64,000 nt of DNA, taken from positions 248,001-312,000 of the forward strand of contig JADLSH010000294.1 in NCBI GenBank assembly GCA_016169945.1. The letters run 5' to 3'. A program made the translations under genes and the position numbers. The DNA is from Trachythela sp. YZ-2020 (lineage: Eukaryota > Cnidaria > Anthozoa > Malacalcyonacea > Clavulariidae). This document shows, in pieces, positions 11,355 through 21,006 of this stretch. Under the pieces are notes generated by a model that was not told the DNA's origin, searched no databases, and was given only the letters and a program-made list of their open reading frames with translations. Positions within the stretch are counted from its first letter, which is position 1, and every line of letters starts with the position of its first letter.

Positions 11355-11845
11355 ACTGTAGGGCCAATCGTTATTGCAGAGTCAGGAATGGCTTCGTTCA
11401 ACCAGGACTCAGTGATTAAAACTACTTCTGGTTTATTTATAGCAACAACAGCAGATAGTTCGTCTATTTTATTAGTTATGTGACATGCATTTAATAGTAG
11501 AAAGGTAGGGAGCTTGGATTTCGGGGAATGCGGGACGACAGTAGGAATTTCAATAAGGTTATATCGGCTCCTTCTTATCGTGTTATTTGGTCCCGAGATC
11601 AAACTAACGTCTCTTGCGTGGGACGTGAGTTCGTTTGGGGCCAAGTTTGACGAAAAACGGTTTTCTAAATCTATTATTTGAATTCCTTCGATTTGATCTT
11701 GGCTGACTTCTTGTGGTGATACGAACAGGAATAGTTTGATTAGTAGATCTATGAGGAGCATTACTAGCGTAGGCATTATGTTGGGCAATATAGCGGGATT
11801 GTGATTCTTTTCCACCCGTGTTAACTGAACGGACAATTTCAGCAA
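11267..11845 (-). pseudogene. LINE ORF2, 5' part (start of endonuclease)
   Basis: The downstream half reads as the N-terminal half of an APE endonuclease: LLLNACHITNKIDELSAVV, with the conserved Glu of VLITESWL. It runs into a frameshift near 11,350, beyond which the endonuclease continues in the next frame (LDRATIGGGVLTYV). Upstream residues overlap ORF1 and may not be translated. Confidence 0.75.
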
Positions 11846-12584
11846 AATTAGATTTGTTATTTATTGTATCATTGACATTGGCGATGTTAATTGGCGATTT
11901 GTTTTTATTACAATTACCATAATCGTGCATACCTTTCGTTTTATTTCCACTATTCCCAGGAATTTCATTTGGAGAAGCACTTACGTCGTCCGGGAGCGTT
12001 GTTAATATAGAGGCATTGTTTGATTTACTGAGTTCTTTTGTTTCGTTCAAGCCGTCGCTGTTAATTTGTGTAGAGGTTGTCAACACATTTTCGGTAGAAT
12101 TTGCATTAATGTTTTGCTCCTTTGCCTTTGGTCGGCACTCGTTCATGCGTAGTAATTGATTTTCCATGGCTCGGATTTTATGGCTGAGCTTTGATTCCAG
12201 AATGACGACGTCCAACTTTAAACCCTCCACCTCCGGAGACAAATCCGAACATACGCAGCCCATGCACTGCTGTTTCGTTGTTGAGTTTCCGTTGAGAGAG
12301 TTCTCAGTGTTAGTAGCTATGTCCGCGCTAGCCTTGACACTATCAGGGTTGAAATTTGTAAACATGGCATTGATCATATAGTTTTTAATTCTGTTTGCAT
12401 CTCTTCCGTCGATCGTTAGAAACTTTTTGTTTTTCATCCAGAGAATCTTTACATTATCGGCTTCGAATAGCTTCTTTTCACCCGCCGGGGATGACCAGGT
12501 TCCTTTTAGCTCGAGGTTATCCTTTACAAACTTCTTTAGACCACCAAGGTCGCCAGCCCAAGACAGTCTTAAGTTCGCTGACAT
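11604..12584 (-). CDS. LINE ORF1 protein
   Basis: A 326-codon frame, the first in the LINE. It has an N-terminal globular part (~1-80, SWAGDLGGLKKFVKDNLELK), a short Cys motif and coiled stretch near 105-150 (QCMGCVCSDLSPEVEGLKLD), then a low-complexity Asn/Ser/Thr part and a very basic C-terminus (KRTHVPRKRR). This order fits ORF1 proteins of CR1/L2-clade elements, which coat the element RNA and act as chaperones. Its 3' end overlaps ORF2. Confidence 0.75.
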   Translation of the reverse strand: MSANLRLSWAGDLGGLKKFVKDNLELKGTWSSPAGEKKLFEADNVKILWMKNKKFLTIDGRDANRIKNYMINAMFTNFNPDSVKASADIATNTENSLNGNSTTKQQCMGCVCSDLSPEVEGLKLDVVILESKLSHKIRAMENQLLRMNECRPKAKEQNINANSTENVLTTSTQINSDGLNETKELSKSNNASILTTLPDDVSASPNEIPGNSGNKTKGMHDYGNCNKNKSPINIANVNDTINNKSNFAEIVRSVNTGGKESQSRYIAQHNAYASNAPHRSTNQTIPVRITTRSQPRSNRRNSNNRFRKPFFVKLGPKRTHVPRKRR

Positions 12585-13349
12585 ATCATATATGTTCAGT
12601 AATCAGTACAAGTTTGAGATATACACAGTGTTTGTCGATCGGTTCGGGAAAAGCTTCTTTGTCGATTGAATGTATTTTGATTCAATCAACGTTTTTCTAC
12701 TGAAATGAGAATGGAGGAGGTATGTTCAGCTTTTTGAACTTGCTATCCAGCTTTTTGGACAGCTCTTGGATGAATAATTCCAACTCTGACATATTTTATC
12801 GTATAAATACTGTATATATTGTGTAATATTGTAACTATACGAGAAGACGAAATTCGTACATCAGTAAGCGCGAAGTGGCGACGTTCGTTGCGAAGTAGCG
12901 AACTACGTACGGAAGTTCGCAATGCACTTCCGTAATTTGAAATGTAGTTCCCAATTTCCCAACGTATTTCGCAACACGCCGCGGAAATGTAATCTGAAAT
13001 TGACTGTAAGTTGCTGTAGAATTATCGACAATACTGTACAGAACACAAAATAGCAATATTGAACAGGGGTAAGAAGGTAATGTTACCGGTTCACATATTT
13101 TGTCATTGATTGTACCTCACTATTGTAGGTTACCCAGTCACTTCCTGGGCCTGGGCTATTTACTATATATGGTATAGCGGAATAGCGGAAATTTCGACCC
13201 TGTATTGCCGAAAAACGAGGTTTCTAAGAAAAGTACAACCTGATTACCCGAGGGGCGTAACTAAAAAGGAACCACAAGGACCGATCAAGAAATGGACTTC
13301 TGACGGCTACCCGCCAGACGTATCGACGAAACTCTTTATGGCGTATTAA

Positions 13350-14190
13350 TATAGTACTCAGTATATATATCTACACTATACGCGAATTAAAATACGACAA
13401 AAATTAAACAAGATTGCAGGTATGTTTCATATGATATTTTCAGGTTGGGTTATCACCGTAGGCGTAGCTCAGGCTGCGGTGTTCAAGTATATATATATAT
13501 ATAGCCGTTGTGTAAGTTCTCGCACGCATGCATAATACAAACCTCAACAGTATAGGATTTTCTTGTTTGGAGCAAAGGTTTTTCATCAAATAATTGGTAA
13601 GATACGTGTTGCTTTTATTCTAGATCTTCAGTCGTACTCATGACGAATAAGGTCGGATCAATAGCCAGAAATGCACAGGTTTAAATCTGTTCAAATGCTG
13701 TTTGGGGTCTGTATACAGATGTTTTATTAATCATTTATTTTTGTACTCACCAATCTATCTTTTCCCTGGAGAGATATCAAATCGTTTGCTTTTCCCTGAG
13801 AAAATATCAAACTCCTAGTACCATTGCATGAAGTTTCTTTGTGAAATACAAATCTATTTTAAACAAGAGAAATCGGCATTTAATAAATTATAGCATTAAT
13901 ATTTATAATTATGACAAGCATCTATTTTGGCAGACACGCAATATGATTGACTAGCTGCTGACGTTACAGGTTTCCCAGTATCGCCCAGGGGAAATACGCG
14001 TTTCTAATTGCCCTTAACGACTTCGTTATTATACACAGTAAATGTTCCTTATTTCACGATATAATCTCTAGGGTTCACCTCGGGTTGGACAGCTAATAAC
14101 TACATCATATTTCTAAAGGTCATGGGTCAAACAATCTCTCTCCCAGAAAGCCACCATATTACTAATCATGATAAGTGCCTCAAGCAGGAC
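13350..14190. other. Noncoding, AT-rich
   Basis: No coding region or family recognised. It includes a short (AT)n run near 13,490 and ordinary AT-rich sequence between the duplication copy A and a palindromic repeat. Confidence 0.5.
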
Positions 14191-14395
14191 AGGACCTCTC
14201 TCCTCCGCAGAGGTTTCCCCCCTCCCGTTCTCCTCCCCGCCCGCGCTCCGAATTTTAGCGGTTTCGCAGCGACTGGCGGGTATATTACCGTTTAGCGCAT
14301 TTTATTCATTACCATCTAGCGTATTACCATCTAGCGTATAAAGCACTGAGGTGATCGAAAGCCTCTGCGGAGGAGAGATCGAGGGACAGGACGAT
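14190..14395. repeat. Inverted repeat with CCTCTGCGGAGGAGAG arms
   Basis: CTCTCTCCTCCGCAGAGG near 14,206-14,223 returns inverted at about 14,361-14,378. The interior is G+C rich and contains a direct repeat of ACCATCTAGCGTATT. The form is that of a small MITE. Confidence 0.65.
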
Positions 14396-14399
14396 AAAC

Positions 14400-15540
14400 A
14401 TCCCGCATCAACAAAAACAGAACATGAAAATTATTATAGAAAAATGTACATGCAGGGATGCCTGTTTGAAGGAAAAGAGTATACATTTCCTGAAGATAGC
14501 AAGTAGTACTTGTCATAATTTTAAAGGAATTAAAACCCACAGGTGCAGATGTCCTATATAAAACAATTATAGAATTCAGTTTTTGCATGATACTGTATGC
14601 CCCTCTCACCCCCACCCCTCCAGGCACCACTGTTTATGGCCAAGGGCAAATTGGGGCTCTGTCCATCCCCTTTTCCTCTTGCTCTTCCGGTTAAGATCTA
14701 CAATTACAACACTGCTCAGTGGTGTGGGAGAGTACTTGGGCAAGACATGCATGTGGCCTTTATCATCTTATCACTTTTCAATAATAGATAGTGTACTTTA
14801 CTGTCTTTAGAAATGCATTTCGGATAGGTCAGTTCCAATGGGAAATCTTACCATTGTATAAAAATTCCCTTTGGACTCTATAGGATTTGGGCCAAAATCA
14901 AATAAGAATTCCAATATTGGGTTTTCCCTGATGGGGAGAGTTCTGAGTTTAAATAATGACATAGGAGTTGCAAAAATCTAAGTAAAAATGTAACTAGAAT
15001 AAAGCAAAACATGGCAAACCATGGCAAATCTCAATAAACGACAAATATACACTATACTTTACTATACAATAAATATAACAATAAATATACACTATACTAT
15101 AGTGCATCGTATGCTGTTAATATATCGTAACATGATTACATCACTGCTCAAGCTTTTATGTGCGGCTTAGTAGATGTACTGTGAAAATGCAACAGGGCCA
15201 CTTATTCTGGCTCTCAACATCTATCCAAAGCAATTCATAGGTGAAAGGAAGTAGCTTTATTCTAAATGCACAACTGTATGTTTAATTCCGTGGGACAAAG
15301 TAAATTTAATAACATGTCCAATATATATTAACAATATCACAAAATTCTTTGTAACAAGCAGAATTACCAACAAACCTTTCAACTGCTTAAATTTACAGAC
15401 AAATCCAGGATAAAGCAGGAATGCACAGCCCCCCCCCCCCCCCTCACATCCTCCCTTGATTAGTCACCCTGAATATATTAAAATGCTACCTGAATCTTTA
15501 TAATTATTATACTTAAATAAAGGCTTAATTTCCATATTAA
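14400..15540. other. Noncoding, with a poly-C run
   Basis: No coding frame with support. A 15-base C homopolymer lies at 15,429-15,443. The remainder is unremarkable AT-rich sequence. Confidence 0.5.
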
Positions 15541-15989
15541 CAACCTGAATTTTGATACAAACTTAATCCTATTCCTAACTTTAATCCTAACCCTAATCCT
15601 TACGTAAAACCTAACCTCAATCCTAACCCTAATTTAGGAATAGTAACCCGTATAAAGGCTATAAAATTAAATATGAATTATAGGAAATAATACTGGTTTA
15701 GGTCTGGGTTTAGATCTTCCAGTCAAATCAACTTACCAGACTAATCAACTCAACAGTCACAATTCACATTGCGTGTTGACTTCCCTGTTTATAAGACTTG
15801 ATACTGTACAAATTGCGTCAAGGAATTATCTGTAAAATGTATGTGTTCCTGTTTGATAAAAGCAAAATGTCATTTAACGTTACATATTAAACTCTCATGT
15901 CGAAACATAAGCATATCGACAAAACAGAATAAGCGTATTTGTCTTCTCACATTCTTATTTGTCGATTGAGATTTTTGAGTATTTATCAG

Positions 15990-18883
15990 CAGTGTGACCA
16001 CAGGTAGCCCGCTATTTGGTTGCTTCAGAGCTGTTTAATTCAATAGATTCTATTGTAAAAACCACATGAAGTATCACCTTTCTTTATTCAACTGCTGACA
16101 TAATAGCGCAGGCGCCGTTTTTTCTTTCAGCGCACGCCAATTGATCACTATATGTATAATGTTTTCCTAAGGTTGGCAACTCTCAGCCAAATTTTCACAT
16201 ATACGGACTATACACACAAACTTACACATGAAAATACTCGTACTTAAATGCAAAAATATACAAAAAAAACTATTTCTACGTGGGCATTGACTTCCCTAAA
16301 ACGTTTCCCAAACATTTTTTTGTTTTCAAGCAATTGCGAACACGAGAACTTTGCGAAAATACAAACTTTTTTGGGTTGAATTTTGTGAAAACTCGCCAGG
16401 ATCCAAAATCCTGCCTGACGTCAAAAAAACTGAAGTAATGATTGGTTGGTTGAAGTAAACAAAATTTTAGCAGGAACGTCAAAAATCTCACAAACCGGGG
16501 GGTTTTTCTTTGAAGTTTTTTAAACGAAAAGAGCTGGACAGCTAGACCGCGAAGGAGAAAATCAGTTTTTAAATTGGTTATATTCGACCGCGAATACAAA
16601 TGTGAGGACATTTGGAAAGAAAGACTTTTGACCGGTAAGTAAATATTTGTTTTTTCGTATTTATTCTACCAAATATCTTTGAAATTTCACGAAGTTTGTC
16701 CTATTTCACTCGGGCAATGACATTAAAGTACGTCAAAAAGACCTACGTGCGGACGAGGAAGAAAGCCATAAAAACAAATTATTTTAACCAATTTTAATAG
16801 TATTTTTGATGGAAGACAACCTAGAACGAAGAAAAGAAGCTTTTCCGACGAGAAGGTGCTTTGTATGGTAAGTGAAATTACTGTATTTACCCAATTTATG
16901 TTGTTTTGTTTTTCATTTAATATAAAAAGCAAGAACAGTGTCGGACAATGCTAAATGCAACAATTTAATTAAAATTTACGCATGCAATGCAAGGTCAGGT
17001 CAAGAGCGTCAAGGCCAAGGCCAGGCCACTATCAAAGGTTACTTAGATGAGCCGTAAAAACTGTCAAAAATGTCAGCTACGAAGTGGGCAATATGTGATT
17101 ATATGTCAGTAAAATGCTGTCATGACGAACGTTAAGTCGAAAAAGCCAAAAAACTACAGTATTTTGACGGCTCCCTGCGATGGTTCGCATCAACATCCGA
17201 CACTGTTCTTGCTTTTTATATTAAATGAAAAACAAAACAACATAAATTGGGTAAATACAGTAATTTCACTTACCATACAAAGCACCTTCTCGTCGGAAAA
17301 GCTTATTTTCTTCGTTCTAGGTTGTCTTCCATCAAAAATACTATTAAAATTGGTTAAAATAATTTGTTTTTATGGCTTTCTTCCTCGTCCGCACGTAGGT
17401 CTTTTTGACGTACTTTAATGTCATTGCCCGAGTGAAATAGGACAAACTTCGTGAAATTTCAAAGATATTTGGTAGAATAAATACGAAAAAACAAATATTT
17501 ACTTACCGGTCAAAAGTCTTTCTTTCCAAATGTCCTCACATTTGTATTCGCGGTCGAATATAACCAATTTAAAAACTGATTTTCTCCTTCGCGGTCTAGC
17601 TGTCCAGCTCTTTTCGTTTAATAAACTTCAAAGAAAAACCCCCCGGTTTGTGAGATTTTTGACGTTCCTGCTAAAATTTTGTTTACTTCAACCAACCAAT
17701 CATTACTTCAGTTTTTTTGACGTCAGGCAGGATTTTGGATCCTGGCGAGTTTTCACAAAATTCAACCCAAAAAAGTTTGTATTTTCGCAAAGTTCTCGTG
17801 TTCGCAATTGCTTGAAAACAAAAAAATGTTTGGGAAACGTTTTAGGGAAGTCAATGCCCACGTAGAAATAGTTTTTTTTGTATATTTTTGCATTTAAGTA
17901 CGAGTATTTTCATGTGTAAGTTTGTGTGTATAGTCCGTATATGTGAAAATTTGGCTGAGAGTTGCCAACCTTAGGAAAACATTATACATATAGTGATCAA
18001 TTGGCGTGCGCTGAAAGAAAAAACGGCGCCTGCGCTATTATGTCAGCAGTTGAATAAAGAAAGGTGATACTTCATGTGGTTTTTACAATAGAATCTATTG
18101 AATTAAACAGCTCTGAAGCAACCAAATAGCGGGCTACCTGTGGTGTGACCAGATTTTTTCAGGACCAATTACTAAAAATGCCTCCGAAAAATTACTAAAT
18201 CCAGAAAAAAATTACTAAAAGTTGCACACTTCAAAACAGCTCATAAATCAGTTTTGCATTAAACTACCATAATGCTTAGCGAGTATAATGAGTATAAATA
18301 TCATTATTCATATTGCTCCTATAATTTATTAATCCAAGATTGGCAAGATTTCAGGCTTTGGGCCAGCTGGGGTGGCGGAGGCTGCAGAGCTGAAGGGCAA
18401 AAAGGCTGTCACCTTCAGATGTCCATAATGTTTCGAGAGACCTTTGCCCCACCCCCAATACCCAAACCGCTCCGCCACCCCTGCTTTGGGCAAACTAGAA
18501 AGCATTGTTGCAGAAACAAATTTCATGTTTTTTATTTTTAGTTTTTGGAGCCAAAATCCCAAATTGTAATAACACTTTATCTTCAGGCAGGCGCAGGTCT
18601 CAGGAGTTGCGACAGGCATCAGATGGCTGAGCTGCCTTAGCTGCCCGAACTGCCTCCCGCCTGTGCCTAAATAGCATTGACGAGGACACTATCTGATTTT
18701 CTCTCAAAATGTGACAGTGTTCATACAAAACAATTCGTAAAATTTGAGAGATTCACCTTTTATCTAATTACCAACAGTTACTAAATTTCCCAAAAAATTA
18801 CTAAAAATATTTAATTACTAACAGTCTCAAAAATTTCCAAAAATTACCAAAAGTAATTAAAATTACCAAATCTGGTCACACTG
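15990..18883. mobile_element. TIR element starting CAGTGTGACCA, host of a foldback element
   Basis: The ends are inverted copies of CAGTGTGACCAGAT (left end interrupted after 11 bases by the inner element; it resumes at 18,143). Flanking CAG trinucleotides (15,987-15,989; 18,884-18,886) may be the target duplication. The interior (18,143-18,883) has many ATTACTAAA/ATTACCAAA motifs near both ends and no transposase, so it is non-autonomous. The matching site in the second tandem unit is empty. Confidence 0.75.
16001..18142. mobile_element. Foldback element with 945-bp, nearly identical arms
   Basis: Arms 16,001-16,945 and 17,196-18,140 are reverse complements; reading through them I see only about two mismatches. 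The spacer of 250 bp is unique. The flanks repeat GTGTGAC (15,992-15,998; 18,143-18,149), or nine bases GTGTGACCA if the terminal bases are assigned differently; 9 bp would fit Mutator-like TIR elements. Each arm holds the same 111-codon frame (16,611-16,276 minus; 17,530-17,865 plus), with no recognisable domain. No transposase is seen. Confidence 0.9.
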
Positions 18884-19211
18884 CAGCGGACGGCTAGCTA
18901 TCAAATTTCGTTATTCAATATTTCAACATGCATTGATATGATTGTACGGTATCAGGCTATATCACATAGTGAGATGCATGGTTTTTGTATTTCAGCATAT
19001 GTTGTGTGCTTTTCAGTTGAACAACGTACGACAAAGGTTTGAATTTATATGCAACAAACGGCACATCATATAAAAGTGCTTACCTTGACCTGACTCACTG
19101 AAATAAAGGATCTTCGAATTCTGCCGTGTACTTTCACTTCAACCAGGGCGCGGGGTTCGAATTCGTCACTAAAATTTTTGCAAATGATCAGTTGTCTCTA
19201 TAAACTATGGT

Positions 19212-19716
19212 CACAGAGTAGATATATACAGGCAAAATGCGTAACCGGCCGCTATTCTGTCTGATGATGACTTTAAAATAGAGTGGAAAATTTACAGTCT
19301 CTCAAACTCGTCTTGTTTTATTCATATTTTGAATTTCAAAATGACATTACTCTCCGGAATTTGTTTTTTTTCTTTATTTTCTTAAATTATCGGCCGGCCG
19401 CCATGTTCCTAGCCAGTGCGGTAACGAGAGGCATTCACCCCCCGAACAAGATGGCGGCCGATATTTTCGGAAAATAACCGGCATAAGAGACCCTTGTTAT
19501 TTTCTTTATAACGGTTTACCTTGACTGAAGTTGTGATTAACAACATTAAATAGTTAACTCGAATTTTTGCGGTATTTTTACGTCTAAAAATGCCCGCCAT
19601 TTTGAATATTTTCAGGGGGGGTGAGCCTCTCCTTTGCGCACTGGCTAAGCATCGGTTACGCTCAAAACATTAGGATTTGATACACAGTGAGGCCTCTTTA
19701 TAGTGTCTACTCTGTG
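19212..19716. mobile_element. 505-bp TIR element with 7-bp CTATGGT duplication
   Basis: Ends are CACAGAGTAGA and its inverse, flanked by CTATGGT on both sides (19,205-19,211; 19,717-19,723). The second tandem unit lacks it. No coding frame supported. Possibly hAT-like, non-autonomous. Confidence 0.75.
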
Positions 19717-20690
19717 CTATGGTTGATCACACTTTATGCCTTATATGGGCATAAATATACTTAATCCTAACCCTTTAATCCTAACCCTTTAATCCTAACC
19801 CTTAATCCTAATCCTAACCCTTGTGATGTAATTTAGGAATAGTATAAAGGTTTTTAAAGGCTATAAAATTAAATATGAAAATTATGAATTATAGGAAATA
19901 ATACTGGTTAGATCAGGGTTTAGATCTTCCAGTCAAAACGACTTACCAGACTTAAAGAGTTAAGTTCGTTTCAACTCAACAGTCACATTTCACATTGCGT
20001 GTTGACTTCTGTTGTTTATGACTGCGTCACGGAATTATCTGTAAAATGTATGTGTTCGTGTTTGATAAAGGCAAAATGTCATTAAACGTTCTTAAAACAT
20101 GTAACATATTAAACTCTCACGTCGAAATATAAGCATGCTTTCGTTATTATCGACAAATACAGCTCACGTCTAATGAGTAATAATTCATCTAATTATGATG
20201 TTCGCAAACGATTTCAATGGCCAAAGATTGTTTATTATATAAATACTCAAAAATCTCAATCACCAAATGAGAAGACAAATACGCCGTACACGTCATCAGG
20301 CGGACGGCTAGCTATCAAATTTCGTTATTCAACATGCATTGATTGTACTATATCAGGCTATATAACATAGTGAGATGCATCATGCATGGTTTTTGTATTT
20401 CAGCATAATATGTTGTGAGCTTTTCAGTTGAACAACGTACGACAAATGTTTGAATTTATATGCAGCAAACGACGATCATATAAAAGTGCTTACCTTATTA
20501 TTTACTGAAATAAAGGATCTCTGAATTCTGCCGTGTACTTTCACTTTGACCTGGGCGTGGGGTTCGGTTAGTCACTAAAATTTTTTGCAAATGATCAGTT
20601 GATCACTCTTTATACCTTATATGGGCATAACTTTACGTATTTAGCATAGAATAAAGAATGAAATAGAAGCACAGGGAGTCCAACTAAGAA

Positions 20691-20808
20691 TAGCCTGCGT
20701 GGCAGGCGTTCTATTGTGGGGGAGGGAGTTTTGTTTAGAGGGCGCGCTTTTTTTTTGAGAGCGCGCGTTAGGTGACTCCCCACAATAGAACGCCTGCCAC
20801 GCAGGCTA
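20691..20808. mobile_element. 118-bp palindromic MITE with 9-bp target duplication
   Basis: TAGCCTGCGTGGCAGGCGTT and its inverse form the two ends, with a G+C-rich centre. AACTAAGAA flanks it on both sides (20,682-20,690; 20,809-20,817). A 9-bp duplication and palindromic body fit a Mutator-like MITE. Confidence 0.88.
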
Positions 20809-20904
20809 AACTAAGAACTGTGACGAGTAGGACTAAATATAGCGTAGTATATTCAAATTATTGTACTTACTTGTATAAATCATAGAACTTATATTATGCA
20901 GTGA

Positions 20905-21006
20905 ATAGCGTCCCGCCCGCCCGCCGTCCGCCTTAATTTCCTTCCGACCGCATTTTCGCAAGAGACAGACTTGGAGCAAGTCTACTTCTACTTTGAAATT
21001 TTCAAG
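20905..21006 (+). promoter_or_regulatory. Putative promoter/5' leader of the 107-aa membrane protein gene
   Basis: A short CpG-rich patch (CCCGCCCGCCCGCC) in otherwise AT-rich sequence directly upstream of an ATG in an AAGATGGCG context, which is typical of animal first exons. No TATA box is evident. Confidence 0.35.

Larger units (their letters stand above)
8727..12737 (-). mobile_element. CR1/L2-like non-LTR retrotransposon (LINE), copy A only
   Basis: Copy B shows the empty site at about 63,248-63,252, which fixes the borders to within a few bases. The element is on the minus strand: ~150 bp 5' leader, ORF1 (12,584-11,604), overlapping ORF2 with APE-type endonuclease and reverse transcriptase, and a 3' tail of ATT repeats at 8,727-8,745. 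No clear target duplication is seen; the empty site has two bases (CT) that are missing from the occupied one. It carries at least two frameshifts in ORF2, so it is probably dead, though young. Confidence 0.92.
7423..13009. mobile_element. Degenerate element with ~155-bp terminal inverted repeats (copy A)
   Basis: Sequence 7,423-7,575 (starting TTACAGTCAATTTCAG) returns inverted at about 12,850-13,009. Both arms include a shared palindromic-looking TTCCGTACGTAGTTCGC core. GTTGC flanks both ends as a possible target duplication. In copy B the same element is only 1,387 bp (62,136-63,522), since the LINE inside copy A is absent there. Inside are a paired-like HTH remnant on the plus strand and exon-like frames on the minus strand. 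Confidence 0.75.
1..13350. repeat. Long direct duplication, copy A
   Basis: This block matches the block starting at 54,835 base for base over long stretches, in the same orientation, with scattered substitutions and small indels. Base 1 aligns with 54,835, so the true left edge of the duplication lies outside the window. It carries the NLR-like gene (minus strand), its flanks, an upstream inverted repeat and a TIR element. Copy A differs by a minisatellite expansion in the gene and by a LINE insertion at about 8.7-12.7 kb. Divergence judged by eye is a few per cent. Confidence 0.95.
15545..20625. repeat. Tandem duplication; first unit filled with nested insertions
   Basis: Unit 1 (about 15,565-15,989 plus 18,887-19,205 plus 19,717-19,740) matches unit 2 (about 19,741-20,625). 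Both begin with degenerate AATCCTAACCC runs and end with CCTTATATGGGCATA. Unit 2 has no insertions and so displays the empty sites. A ~45-bp segment (ATACTCAAAAATCTCAATC) is inverted between the units. Confidence 0.85.

Noticed and set aside
12835..13056. 73-codon minus-strand ORF identical in both duplication copies
   Set aside because: It is the terminal inverted repeat itself; the same residues appear in frames over the opposite TIR.
16276..17865. 111-codon ORF present in both arms of the foldback element
   Set aside because: Identity reflects the recent inverted duplication, there is no domain, and composition is Phe/Leu/Lys-rich as expected from AT-rich sequence.
18329..18619. 96-codon minus-strand ORF and overlapping plus-strand frame
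   Set aside because: Both lie within the non-autonomous TIR element over an internal inverted GC-rich stretch; no recognisable domain.
15565..19815. AATCCTAACCC runs as a telomere or chromosome end
   Set aside because: Short, degenerate and internal; part of a duplicated unit, so an interstitial repeat at most.
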